Translations under genes and position numbers: made by a program
In this document: piece after piece, positions 39,730 through 51,222 of the stretch
Layout of the letters: every line of letters starts with the position of its first letter
Numbering within the stretch: position 1 is the stretch's first letter
The notes under the pieces: generated by a model
What the model saw: only the letters and a program-made list of their open reading frames with translations
What the model was told of the DNA's origin: nothing
Databases searched by the model: none
Assembly: GCA_963693315.1 (NCBI GenBank)
Contig: OY856186.1
Span: forward strand, 80,357,040-80,421,039
Direction of reading: 5' to 3'
DNA: 64,000 nt
Source of the DNA: Diogma glabrata
Lineage: Eukaryota; Arthropoda; Insecta; Diptera; Cylindrotomidae

Positions 39730-41460
39730 TTTTTTTTTTTTAATTCTAAGTTAGGCATGTTTAGTGTTAATTATAATAAATTATTAATTAACGTCTCTGA
39801 ATATCCAAAGATACTACGCCAACTAGGGATTGTGATTAAGTTTGAATAAATTAAGTTTCTTTTAGAAATTTATGGGCGCTAACTTTAAAACTTTGAGGAT
39901 TAAAGCTATCAGGAAAAACCCCATGAAGGTAATGCGTTCTAGAGATGAGAGACTCGTTCTAGAGATGAGAGATCACGCTGAAAGGCAACAGTTCTGCACT
40001 TTTTTATATGAACCGTAAAAGGAGGGGCTATAACATCTGCTCTGGTGTTACGCAATGGGATTGCTAGTTCAGGTAAAATTGATTTAATCTCTTCAGAAGT
40101 TCGTTCATCCATAATGTATTTGTAGAAAATTGTCAAATCAGCAACATTTCTTCTATGCTGTAAAGAATCAAGCTCATTAGTAAGAGTTGGGTTGCCAATC
40201 AGTTTAACACCTCTGCGCTGAAAAGAATCCAGGCACTTCAAACTAATATAATAAGCTCCACCCCATATGTGAGAACAGTGCTACATGCAGGGACGTATAA
40301 ATGATTTGTAAATTAAAAGAAGTTGTTCGCTATTAAAAAACTTACGACATCGTCCCAAAAAGCCCAATTTTTTAACAGCGTTCTTAGCTAGGTTAAAAAT
40401 ATGAGAATTCCATTTCAAATTATTTGCAACTTCTACTCCTAGAAGCCTAACAGATCCTTTCTCTACAAGATCTTTAGAGTCGAACTTTAATGGAAACGGA
40501 TTAGGTGTGGATAATCTAGAAAAATAACAAGCCAGTATTTTGCTCGTATTGAATTCAACACTATTAGCGAGCTCCCAATACAAAATAGTTTTAAGGTCAT
40601 GGTTCAAAGAATCTATTAAATTTGATCTACAGTTGTTAAGCGCTAACTGTGAATATAATTTAGGGTTGTCATGAGACGCATGAAGAGTGCTATCATCAGC
40701 AAAACTATGGATAGGACTAATTGTTGAATCCAACAAATCATAATTATAAATAAGAAAGAGAGTTGGTGACAAAGCAGAACCCTGAGGAACTCCTGCATTA
40801 GTTGAAAAGACATCCGATGAAATACCATCAACATTGACCCAATTTGCGATCAGCTATAAAACTCTAACCAAGAAAGAAGGTGCTCATCCAAACCATTACA
40901 TCTTAATTTGCAAATAAGATTGTTGTGTCAAACTTTATCAAATGCTTTGGATATATCAAGAGCAATACCGAAAGTCTCACCATGATTTTCAAGCGATTTG
41001 TTCCATACATGAGTGACAAAGGAAAGTAAATCTCCCGTCGCTCTTACTTTTCGAAACCCGTATTGTCTTTCATTAAGTAGTTTGGAAGACTCTAAGAAGC
41101 TCATTACATTAAAATTGAAATGGGTCTGTAATTTGTTGGATCAGTCTTACTACCTTTTTTTGGAACTGGTTGTACGCTTGCAATTTTCCATATTTCAGGA
41201 AAAACTTCTTTCTTGTATGACAAATAAAAGGTTTTAGTGAGGATTGGTGCTAATTCCCTAGCAAAGGTTTTCAGAATAATAGGGGGAATACGATCTGGTC
41301 CAGATGCTTTGTTAATATTAATTTGTAAAAGCATTTTCCGAACGATTTACGAAAAATTATGGACATTATGTTGTGCGAAATTCTAGGAATTGACTTAGGT
41401 AAAAAATTGGGTTCTTTTAGTGTAGAATTTTTAGAGAAATAATTTCCCAGAAGGTTAGCT
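39730..41460 (-). mobile_element. 5'-truncated LINE inserted in foldback arm
   Basis: The minus-strand 3' end is marked by a 12-base poly-A (poly-T on the + strand at 39730-39741). The 5' end near 41460 starts in the middle of the coding region, the usual result of incomplete reverse transcription. The flanks GTTGCTTT and TTAGCTTTATTT are both part of the interrupted arm. Confidence 0.75.
39939..41455 (-). pseudogene. LINE reverse transcriptase, broken
   Basis: Reading down the minus strand, frames give RT landmarks in order. NKASGPDRIPP and NYRPISILM lie in 41104-41334, followed by ALDISKAFD near 40945. HSFADDSTLHAS (catalytic FADD) and SVRLLGVEVANNLKWNSHI lie in 40281-40772, and a C-terminal part with RRGVKLIGNP lies in 39939-40241. 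Stops or frameshifts separate the blocks, and the endonuclease is absent. It resembles the LINE remnant at 18650-19660 (shared ALDISKAFD and FADDS), so the two may be one family. The class is Jockey/CR1-like; the clade is not settled. Confidence 0.85.
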
Positions 41461-42445
41461 TTATTTTATTTTTACCATACTACGGCTTGAAAGTTATGTT
41501 TTAGGTTTCTAAATAGTTGTAACATCAATTTCCCAAACAATTTCATGAATTATACAAAATGGCTGGAGCAAAATATCATCTTTTTATCAAATTCACTGGT
41601 ATATGTCCAAAAATAAACTTTTTTGAAAAAATAAAACCAACTTCAGAAAAAATTAAAAAAATACAAATGTATGTATTTTTGTCTCTAAAAGCCACAATTG
41701 AGTTAGTTTGAACTCTTTTATATTTCATTTTGTTTTTTTCTGCAGCTGGTTTTATTTTTCTAAAAAAGTTGATTTTTGCGTTGATTTTTGTGATTTTAAT
41801 AAAAAAGACGGTATTTTGCTCCGGCCATTTTGAATAATTGTTAAAATTCTTTGAGAAATTGAAGTTACAACTATTTAGAAACCTAAAACATAATTTTCAA
41901 GCCGTAGTATGGTAAAAATAAGCAGCTGTTGTTAGTAAAAAGCAAATTTGATGAATTAGCGCCATTATGAAGCCGCCATTTTGTTTTTTTTCTATTAATC
42001 ATATAAATTTTTAAAGATAGTACTTCTACAATCATTTTAAAATTAAAAATATATTTTTTTAAATTATTAGTTCTTGTTTGTAACTAGTTTCCACGTACGA
42101 TGTTGAGAAATGTCGGGAGAAACTCTTCAGTTTTAGGACACCATTTTGAAAAATTCTAAAACGCCACGTTTCATAAGAAAGAGGACATCAATACAAAAAT
42201 TTTTTAACCATCTCATGTTTTTTTAAACCTCTCCAAATTTTGGTCGCAGCGGTGGCCCGTTTGACATGGATCGTCCCATATATATATAATATACATATAT
42301 GTATTTTTATGTTACAAAATTGAAATTGAAATTTACCAAATTAAAACCATGTTTATTAGTAAGATTCAAATAAAATATATACTGTTTGTTATTATTTATA
42401 AACTGATTTGTTATTGTGGTAGATTGTTTATCTCTTACCTCGTTA

Positions 42446-43144
<699 letters not shown>

Positions 43145-43152
43145 TGCGCAAC

Positions 43153-43240
43153 TAGGGAATGCAATCCCGTGATTTTTTGCTTCACCAATCCCGGGATTCC
43201 GGGATTCGTGAAGCAAAAAATCCCAGGATTGCAATCCTTA
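43153..43240. mobile_element. 88-bp hAT-type mini-MITE
   Basis: The element runs from TAGGGAATGCAATCCC to GGATTGCAATCCTTA and is flanked by identical octamers TGCGCAAC at 43145-43152 and 43241-43248. Almost the whole element is a hairpin: TTTTTTGCTTCAC pairs with GTGAAGCAAAAAA around a CCCGGGATTCCGGGAT loop. It shares the TAGGG end and CCCGGGAT motif with the 769-bp hAT element at 13623. It is unusually small for a mobile element with a perfect duplication. Confidence 0.8.
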
Positions 43241-43248
43241 TGCGCAAC

Positions 43249-43966
43249 GTTTATTTTTTTTTAATCGAACAAGTGTGAGGACTCCGAGTGTGGTTTCACT
43301 CACTGTTCTAGAGATAAAATACTCACCGTGTACTTACTTTTGTTGGAAGTATTAATCTGTATTTCTCACTGCTTACGTTGTATTGGAACACTGACTTTTA
43401 CTTTATGATTTATTTAGGCTTATGAAACTGTTTGAGTTCGTTACAATTTACTAATTATTTAGGCGTATTGAAAGTTTTGATTTTATTAACAGATGTAATT
43501 ATGTATGGTTTAAATTAAATATACTAATTTTATTATTATTAGTTTCTAGCTTTTCATTAACGCTATATACTATCTGGCATTCTCAGGTACAGAAGTGACC
43601 GATCCGGTGGTGTTAATGTAGATATTTTATCTAATACATAGAGAATTTGTTGTTTAGCATTATAGAAGAAAAACGTGTTCTAGACAGAGTTGTGAAAACT
43701 TGACCATTTTTGATTTTTCTAAAACTTGGCATATAAAAAGTATGGACAAAATAAAAAATGCAGCTTATTTTACAATTTTTTTAAAGTGCATAGTTTGAGC
43801 ATAGGGGCACCCCAATATGCATGAAAAATGAATCCGATGTAACTTTGAAATTGAATTGCTCAAGAACGGCTATACCGATTTCATCAATCTTTTTTGTTTG
43901 ATAGATAGACGATTAATTGGTCGTTTTACAAACAATTAATTAATTGTTTTTGGAATTAATTTTTAA
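43249..43966. other. No gene recognised
   Basis: Moderately AT-rich sequence without identifiable features. Confidence 0.45.
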
Positions 43967-44196
43967 ATTTACAAAGAGGCGTTAATTCGTGTTCATGAGA
44001 TATTTAATTTTAAAAATGTTTAGTCCGTCTAATATTCTAATTGTTCATTATTTTTTCGATCAATTTTTATCATCAAAAAATTTTAACCACTGAAGTTCGA
44101 AAAAATGATGAAAAATTCGAATTTTAGTTGGACCAAAAATCTTTAAAATGAAATATCTCAAGAACACGAATTAACACCTCTTTGTAAATTTGATAT
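43967..44196. mobile_element. Palindromic element, arms about 65 bp
   Basis: The left arm AAATTTACAAAGAGGCGTTA (from 43972) is the inverse of TAACACCTCTTTGTAAATTT near 44173-44192. The match continues through AATTCGTGTTC and GAGATATTT to about 44035/44128, around a 90-bp loop. This fits a MITE or a foldback duplication. No target duplication was resolved. Confidence 0.6.
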
Positions 44197-44583
44197 ATAT
44201 AAAAAAAGTCCAGCGGCAGGTATATCCGCTAGAAATAGGTAGATTTCGGGGTCAGACGGTTTGTGTACAAATAAAATTAGATGTGTCAGATTAGTTTAAA
44301 TACAAAATTTAAGTAGAAACAGAATAATTCAAAAAAATTATCGAACCAAATTAAATACATTATCCGAACTAACTTCATCAATACAATTTCGGAACAGTTT
44401 TATTTAAGTTGGTTAAAACTACTTTTAATAATATATGAAATCCACCAAAAATCAAATGAACGTTCACCAAAGATCCAATGAACTACGTCACAACTACAAT
44501 TATACCATCACACATAATTTATAATCAAACTTTATCAAACAATTTTAATTCAAAATCATCTTTGTTGTTGTATTTTTTTGTTC

Positions 44584-44614
<31 letters not shown>

Positions 44615-47392
44615 TACAGTGTAGTATCACATAAGGAATTCCTTTTTAAACCGAAGTTTATCGTGAACTAAGTTTAATATTAAAATATTAATTATTCATT
44701 GATTAATTAATACAAAAAAAAAAAAAAAAGAATTAAATAATTGTGAAAATAAAGAATTATTGAAAATGTAACAAAATCAATCTGGTGACATTAATGAACT
44801 GCTTTCTTTAATAAATAGTAATTTGAGTTCAAAAAGCCTAAACTTATTGATTATCACTTCTGTGCAATGACCAAACCCTTAACATGAGGAGAAATGAAGC
44901 AAGCATTTCCTCTTGAAGTCAGAAGTTGATTCAAGAATTCTAATGCCTGCTTCAAGATTATTCCACAATCTAATACTCTCAACAAAGAACGATGATCTAA
45001 ATTGTGAAGAAATGCAACTGTTTGGAAGTTTCAGTAACTTATTTCGTTGAAATCTTGGAAAAATGAGAAGTTCATAAAGATAGTCTGGACATTTATATTT
45101 TATTAAATTATGCAAAAATAGACAAGTACGATATTTAAGATAATTTTCAAGAGAACAATTTAAAATTTGAAAAGAAAAGGTAGAAATTGAACTAAATCTG
45201 TTTCGATTAAATATATATCTTGCGCAGTTATTAAATGTTACATTTAGTAAATCCCAACTTTTTCTTGAACAATTATGGAAAATATTTGAGCAATATAGTA
45301 ATTTGGGTATTATTAAAGCTCTAACAAGTTTCAAACGTAAATTGACAGGTGTGAAACTAACTGATTGATAAAGCATCCCTAAGCAACTGTTAACTTCACC
45401 ACAAATTTTAATAACATGATCATCAAAAGTGAGATCATAATTAAGAATTAAACCTAATGATTTTGTTTTTTCAACATAATTAATGACATTACCATCAAAT
45501 AAAATGGGAGGAGGATTATTAATTTTCTTTCTGCTAATAATCATAGCATGTGATTTTAATGGGTTAACATAAACATGATTCAAATTTGTCCAATCAGAAA
45601 TAGAAGAAAGAGAAGCATTCATTTTATCAACACATAAATTAAACTGATCAGACGGAAAAGAACAATAAATCTGAGAGTCATCCGCATAAAGATGGGTATT
45701 GATGTCAACATAATCAGGAAGGTCATTAATAAAAATAGTGAATAATAAAGCAGATAAAATGCCACCTTGAGGAGTACCAGAGCTAATCTCAACTTGATGT
45801 GATAGAATATTATTAATAGAAACTTGTTGTTTGCGATTAGATAAAAACGATTTAATAAAGTTACAAGATCTGATTGAGAATTTGAATTTATTTCTTAGTT
45901 TCAACAAAAGAGACATATGATCAACAAGATCAAAAGCTTTTTTGAAGTCAAGGAAACAAATTATTGACACTTTATTCTCTTCAAAGGCAAGGCAAAGATC
46001 ATGAATAACTTTAAGCATTGCTGAATTAGTACTGAGTCCATTTCTAAACCCAGATTGAAATTTATAGAGAAGAGAATTATTATCAACATAACTTTCAATT
46101 TGGTTTTTCAATACTTTTTCCAAAACTTTTGATAATGATGGTAAAATGCTAATTGGCCTGAAGTCTTCTAGATTAGTTGGATTTGATTTTTTTGGGATAG
46201 GTTTTATAATACTACATTTCCAATGCTCAGGGAAATAAGACTGTGTAATACAGTTATTGACAATATAAGTGATAAATGGGATGATGAAACAACCAAGCAT
46301 TTTTATGAAAAATATTGGAATCTCATCAACACCACAAGCATTAGTTTTAATAGAACTAAGATAAAAATCGACATCGATATCAGTGATAGTAGAGAATTCA
46401 AAACAACCAGCTTCATCACAATCATTATCAAAAGTTACCAGATGTGCAGATTTTTTAGAAAATGAATTTGAAAAATAGTTATTGAATTCTTCAGCCGAAA
46501 AACTGGTAATAACATTATTAGAATCTTTAGTAACACCATTATTTTTCAAATTATTCCATAATGTCTTAGAAGGAAGGTCTGGATCAATTTTAGAATTAAA
46601 CCATTCACGTTGAAGATATTTTCTAAGATTAGTACATTTGTTACGAAGTTTTTTAAACATTATGAGATGATTGTTTTTAAGGTGAATGTTCACTTCAGAT
46701 TTAAACGATGAATAGTAAAAATTTTTACGATTAATCAAATTTATTAGTGAATCGTTCATCCAAGGTGCAGCAGTGTTTTTCTTGATTTTAATTTTCCTCA
46801 AAGGAGCAAAAATATTCATTAATTTTTTTAATTCATCGGTCAAAACTTGAACTTGGTCATCAATATTAGAAAGACAATAAATTTTATCAAAATCACATTT
46901 TGAAGCACAAAATAATAAATTATCTAAATTAATATTTTTGAAATTACGATAAAATTTAAAACTATTATTAACAAAAGAAGACATGTTGATTGAATAAGAA
47001 CCAAATAATAAATCATGTGTCGTAAAGCTACCAATAGAAAGTTGGGAAAAACTTTTAACTAAGCTACGATTTTTGACAATTGACAGGTCAATTAAACTTG
47101 GATTACATCCGTCAACAAAATTAGTTGGTTCTTCAGAACAGATATTTAAGGAAATTGATGACAAAAAATTTATAAAACTAGTAGTTTTTTTTAATTTAGA
47201 AAGAAGATTAATATTAAAATCTCCAACAATAATTAAATGAGGATATCTAATTGATAAATCAGAAAAAACACGCTTCAAATTATCAGAAATTTTATTATTG
47301 GGAGGATTGTAAACGACTCCAAAACACAATTTATCATTATTATTATTAATGATTTCAATGAATAAATATTCAACAATACTATTTGATCTGCT
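44584..47392 (-). mobile_element. LINE with tetranucleotide tail
   Basis: Covers the open reading frame at 44879-47392, a 3' UTR, and a tail of (TTTA)n on the + strand at 44584-44615. On the minus strand this reads (TAAA)n directly after CTGTA. Such short-repeat tails replace poly-A in several CR1/L2/Daphne-type families. The 5' end is truncated near 47392, where the frame hits a stop. Confidence 0.8.
44879..47392 (-). CDS. LINE endonuclease-reverse transcriptase (5'-truncated)
   Basis: An uninterrupted reading frame of about 837 codons. Counting from the TTG at 47329, GDFN (36-39) and THD (104-106) are the end of the apurinic-type endonuclease that nicks target DNA. A linker follows, and reverse transcriptase starts near 325. 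RT landmarks are FRPISILP (390-397), FLDFKKAFD (459-467, first catalytic Asp), SSGTPQGGI (516-524) and YADD (548-551, catalytic pair). A thumb and C-terminal region follow to the stop at 44879. The frame is open upstream of 47329 to an in-frame TAA at 47393-47395, so the missing endonuclease N-terminus was lost by truncation. The absence of stops suggests a fairly recent insertion. Clade CR1/Jockey-like, not resolved. Confidence 0.9.
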   Translation of the reverse strand, partial: SRSNSIVEYLFIEIINNNNDKLCFGVVYNPPNNKISDNLKRVFSDLSIRYPHLIIVGDFNINLLSKLKKTTSFINFLSSISLNICSEEPTNFVDGCNPSLIDLSIVKNRSLVKSFSQLSIGSFTTHDLLFGSYSINMSSFVNNSFKFYRNFKNINLDNLLFCASKCDFDKIYCLSNIDDQVQVLTDELKKLMNIFAPLRKIKIKKNTAAPWMNDSLINLINRKNFYYSSFKSEVNIHLKNNHLIMFKKLRNKCTNLRKYLQREWFNSKIDPDLPSKTLWNNLKNNGVTKDSNNVITSFSAEEFNNYFSNSFSKKSAHLVTFDNDCDEAGCFEFSTITDIDVDFYLSSIKTNACGVDEIPIFFIKMLGCFIIPFITYIVNNCITQSYFPEHWKCSIIKPIPKKSNPTNLEDFRPISILPSLSKVLEKVLKNQIESYVDNNSLLYKFQSGFRNGLSTNSAMLKVIHDLCLAFEENKVSIICFLDFKKAFDLVDHMSLLLKLRNKFKFSIRSCNFIKSFLSNRKQQVSINNILSHQVEISSGTPQGGILSALLFTIFINDLPDYVDINTHLYADDSQIYCSFPSDQFNLCVDKMNASLSSISDWTNLNHVYVNPLKSHAMIISRKKINNPPPILFDGNVINYVEKTKSLGLILNYDLTFDDHVIKICGEVNSCLGMLYQSVSFTPVNLRLKLVRALIIPKLLYCSNIFHNCSRKSWDLLNVTFNNCARYIFNRNRFSSISTFSFQILNCSLENYLKYRTCLFLHNLIKYKCPDYLYELLIFPRFQRNKLLKLPNSCISSQFRSSFFVESIRLWNNLEAGIRILESTSDFKRKCLLHFSSC

Positions 47393-48591
47393 TTAACGGT
47401 TACTTAGTAAAAAAATAAAAACCAAAGATAATTTGATAATTTTTCTATGGTTTTAAATGGCTAAATATTTCTTGCATAGGTTTATTATAACGCTTATAAA
47501 ATTGGAGCCAATTGGGTTAGAAAATGAAAATTGAAATGAAAATGAAAATTTCTGAGGCTATAGTTTAAAAGTTAGGATGAGTTGAAAGTTTAGATGAATT
47601 TAAATAACATAAACTCAAAAACAATATAAGCACTGCCTTTTTCGTTTGTTTTAACTTCAACAGCCCTAGGGTCTCAACCTTTAGACTTGAACTATTTTTT
47701 ACTAACTAAATTTTGGAAAGATTTATATTGTATATACGTGAACTAAAGTTTCCAAATATGAGCTTGGCCATTTTCAGCTAGATCAAGGACAGCAAAGTTT
47801 AGTAAATTTTTAAAATTTCTTAAAGTTCATTTTATTAAATCGGTTTAAATTATTAAATGTTTGAAAATGTATATTATAACACAAACTGTTTTTTGTCCCA
47901 AAAATATCAAATATTTTCAACCTACATTGTTTTTAAAAATTGTTAAAAATCTATATTTTTCTATGCTGTTATGTTCGCTGTACTATAGAACAATTTTCTG
48001 GTTCTGGTCCTGCCATAATAGCGCTAGAAAGGGGAGATAAGAAAAAAATTCAAAAAATTTATATTGGCTTACATACGTGTTTTGTATTAACTATTGTATT
48101 GTAACTATAATCATTTAAAAAATTCTCTATGAAAGTTTTCGTGTTTTTGCTTTAAACGATTTAAGTTTGTTTGTGAAGTATATTAATTACTCTAAATCAA
48201 GCATAATAGTACTACTATATATAGCATCTTTTTACCTATATAGGTTCCTAAAGCAAAATTAAAACTGTCAAAAATTTCCATGCAAAGTTATATGGAAATT
48301 TTCGATCATTTTCGTGTTTTTTATGTGCTAGCTAAAATACATTTTACATAAATTATGCTTAATATATAGTATTCAATAAGCAAATTAAAAATTTTAATTT
48401 TAGTACAATGAAAAATTTCATTGATAATTTTTTTTTGATGTCAGAAATTTTATTTTTCATTCATACAAACTATGATATTTAAACAGTAGGCTTTGTTTTA
48501 ACTGTCGGCAATTCTTCTTGTCGTCGATAATTTTGCTTTGTCGTTATGAGAATTCTTTGTTGTCATTTTTTTTTCTAACAAAATGAAATAT
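47393..48591. other. No gene recognised
   Basis: AT-rich sequence between the LINE and the dispersed repeat at 48592. No coding frame with a known domain was found. Confidence 0.5.
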
Positions 48592-48713
48592 AATTTCATC
48601 TTAGTAGGCGCATAAATTTGTAATGTATTTTTGACAAATAAACAAACATGCAAATATTTATGAATGAAAACGGACATTTTTATTATTTGCATTTTTACAT
48701 AATTTTGTATTAT
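48592..48713 (+). repeat. Dispersed repeat, copy 1 (TAGTAGGCGC family)
   Basis: Contains ATTTCATCTTAGTAGGCGCA and GAATGAAAACGGACATTTTT and matches 56660-56794 in the same orientation with small indels. Both copies lie within about 100 bp of a palindromic element with a GC-rich centre. Confidence 0.75.
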
Positions 48714-48797
48714 TAAATAATTTGTAGAAAAATTTTATTTAGAAACTAATAATTATCTTTTAAACAAAATTATAATTTAAAAAAATTATCTCATTAA

Positions 48798-49010
48798 ATA
48801 CCACTCTTCATTGAAATTTTTGTCTAAAATTTTTCAATTTTACTCATTAAATTATTTTTAAGCAACACTGCTCAATCAAACCACTACTTAAACCACTCGT
48901 CCTTCGGACTCGTGGTTTATTGTGCGCTTTGATTCGCAGTGTTGCTAAATAATTTAATTCGTAAAATCAAAAAATTTTCGAAAAAATTTCAATGACTCGT
49001 GGTATTACAA
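48798..49010. mobile_element. Palindromic element with CTCGTCC/GGACTCG centre
   Basis: AATACCACTCTTCATTGAAA at the left is the inverse of TTTCAATGACTCGTGGTATT at the right. The inner part, AGCAACACTGC against GCAGTGTTGCT, pairs too, and the centre is ACTCGTCCTTCGGACTCGTG, itself a hairpin. The whole 212 bp can fold end to end. It resembles the 56424-56583 palindrome in design. No coding capacity. Confidence 0.7.
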
Positions 49011-49910
49011 CCGACAATTTTTAAAATTATTGGAAGTTGTGTTTGGTATACAATCCTTTGTAAATTTTGTAATTTTTTTCCCATATAGCGCTTTGGCGGT
49101 GAACACCGGAACAGAAAAATTGCCCAATACTCATTGTTTAACATCTTACTGATCTACATTTAAATTGTATAATTTAATTGAAGAAAGCATTTTACGAAAT
49201 GTTGTGTCAAAAAGTGAGGAAATAGACCTTTAATTATGTACTTTCCTCAATTTGTTTCCTCTTTTCTTTTTTAATAAACTTATTATAAAAACCATCTACC
49301 AACTTTTACTATTTAATGTAAAAATTATTCCTTTAAAAAAAGGTTATTATTCCCTTAAAAAAAATTCGAACTATTTTTCATAATAAATATTACATATCTT
49401 GTGACTAATTCAAAATAAAAAAGGTTTTATTAATAAAACATCAACAAAAATTATAAATATATGTATTATGTAACTTAATTAAAATAAAATCTCCTGAATG
49501 CATTCTATAATCATTGCATTCATATTCATTCATTGCAATGCATTCATAACTAAACAAAATGACGTCACACGATCTTTTATGATAAAGCTATTATATTGCA
49601 AGAGAAATACATACTCAAATAGTAGTTTTTGTTTTTCCTTATTTTAGTTCACAGGAATGAAATTATGGCAAATAATTATCGGAAACCACTATTATATGAT
49701 TTTTAGCACTGCCTGTCAAAAAACTAATTAATTTTCTTGTTAATATCGAAATTATAATAATTTGAACGAAACGGGAAAAGACAGTGCAATAAAATGCTAT
49801 AAAAACTGCATTATCGATCAAATTGCATTATCGTAAAACGAAATGTTTGTATGAATAAAATAAAAGTGTGTAAAAAAACAATAATTTTAATGTTATTTTT
49901 AAAAAAAATG
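49011..49910. other. No gene recognised
   Basis: AT-rich sequence with a small GCATTCAT-type repetition near 49495-49550. Confidence 0.45.
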
Positions 49911-49977
49911 TGCAACAATCAGGATTCGAACTTTCAACCTATAGATCATCAGTCGAGCGCGCTACCCATATTGCAAT
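49911..49977 (-). ncRNA. tRNA-like sequence (pseudo-tRNA or SINE head)
   Basis: Read on the minus strand it has a box-A-like GGGTAGCGCGCTCGAC, an anticodon-arm-like GACTGATGATCTATAGG and a box-B-like AGTTCGAATCC, in tRNA order and spacing. The T-stem and anticodon stem pair poorly and the acceptor arms do not match cleanly, so it is not a functional tRNA as it stands. It is either a decayed tRNA or the promoter head of a tRNA-derived SINE. No SINE tail was confirmed. Confidence 0.4.
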
Positions 49978-50332
49978 TTGAACGTTAGTAAAATGATAGA
50001 CTAAAGGATAGATAAAGATTGAACGTTACGCTCGTATAGAAGGATAGACTCACGGCTATTATATTATGGATGTATATATTATGGATAGTCGTTTGGCACC
50101 AAAATTTTTCCGAAATTCCGAGATGAAGCCCATTTCAATAGCTAGATTTTTGTATGAAATCTAACTAAAAAAGTTAAAATTTAATATCTTTTGGGTTTTA
50201 TCTTTTGGCAATAGTGGTCAACCTTCGCCGCAAGGTCAGATAATAGAATAAAATCTTTTCATTGAATTGAAAATCAAGATTTCATAAACATATTATTTTT
50301 ATTTTCTTAATTTTCAAACCGTTATAATTTTT

Positions 50333-50376
50333 CGAGAGACGTTTCGGTGATTGCATGTCACCTTTTTCAATCTCCA
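50333..50376 (-). ncRNA. Hammerhead-like motif in inverted Penelope end
   Basis: On the minus strand GGTGA and TCACC form a perfect 5-bp stem around CATGCAA and are followed directly by GAAAC, as in stem II plus GAAA of a hammerhead ribozyme. The 5' core reads TTGAAAAA in place of CTGANGA, so it is degenerate. The short outer match GAGA/TCTC supports a third helix. Penelope-like elements are known to carry hammerhead motifs in their terminal repeats. The inverted orientation relative to the ORF that follows is common for Penelope 5' ends. Confidence 0.45.
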
Positions 50377-50390
50377 TATCTTAAAACATT

Positions 50391-51143
50391 TTCCGAAAAC
50401 CAACCCAAACGGATCAAACAATAAATATCAAATCACATCATCCATACCAACATAAACTAGCTGCCTACAACCACATGATCAATAGATTGAACACTATACC
50501 GATGAACGCTGAAAATTATGAAGACGAGCTAAACAATATAAAATACATAGCCAGTAAAAATGGATATAAAAATGAAATGATTGACACATTAAATAGAAAA
50601 CATAAAAACAAGAAAAATTTGCGAACCCTAACAACGTTGAAGAATGAAGACAACTTAGCAGGTAAAAAATACATAGGCGTAATATACAATAGAACAACAT
50701 TCAAAATAATGCAAAAAACTTTAAAAAAATATGGATATATTGCGGCTTACAAAAACAAAAATAAAATAGAAAACTACCTAAAAACTAAAAAAACCCAAAA
50801 CTTAGACACAGGTGTTTATAAGCTTACCTGTGACGACTGCAGTAAATTTTACATAGGCCAGACGGGGAGGTCCTTCAAAAAAAGATTTATCGAGCACACC
50901 AATGAAATTAACAGAAGCGATCCAAAATCCAGATATGCCCAACATTTGAAAATAGAAAAACACAAATACACCAATATCAACACAAATTTAACCGTATTAC
51001 ATAAAAAAAGAAACTGACAAAATCTAGATAGATTGGAAGAAATAGAAATATATAAACATAAAAACAATAACAATATTTTAAATGATAAAATCAACACTAA
51101 AACTAACAAAATATATGACATAATAATAAAAAACAGCAGTTGA
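50391..51143 (+). pseudogene. Penelope-like element, C-terminal GIY-YIG region
   Basis: The frame is open from about 50391, where the element is 5'-truncated (first ATG 50475), to a TGA at 51015-51017. The same frame continues as recognisable family sequence (QNLDRLEEIEIYKHK) to TGA at 51141-51143, so the first stop is probably a mutation. GVYKLTCDDCSKFYIGQTGR is the GIY-YIG nuclease core with its zinc-finger-like CxxC, followed by the catalytic-type arginine helix FKKRFIEH. The reverse-transcriptase domain is missing. In Penelope elements this nuclease supports target cleavage during retrotransposition. An inverted element end abuts it upstream and a Penelope 3' end follows. Confidence 0.8.
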
Positions 51144-51194
51144 AATAGTATATAAGTAATAGTTTAAGCAAAAATTGTAATAATAATTTAAGAA

Positions 51195-51216
51195 CTGAGG
51201 ATGACGTAAGTCGAAA
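51195..51216 (+). ncRNA. Hammerhead-like motif in Penelope 3' end
   Basis: CTGAGGA (matching the hammerhead core CUGANGA) is followed by TGAC-GTAA-GTC, a short stem II with a tetraloop, and then GAAA. The flanks GAA and TTC can pair. It sits downstream of the Penelope coding end, where such ribozymes are known for the family. One extra T between core and stem, and a stem of only 3-4 bp, make activity uncertain. Confidence 0.5.
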
Positions 51217-51222
51217 TCGATA

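Noticed and set aside
46223..46465. 80-codon + strand frame
   Set aside because: Antisense shadow of the LINE reverse transcriptase frame.
49911..49977. Functional tRNA gene
   Set aside because: A and B boxes look right, but the T and anticodon stems pair poorly; kept only as a tRNA-like relic.
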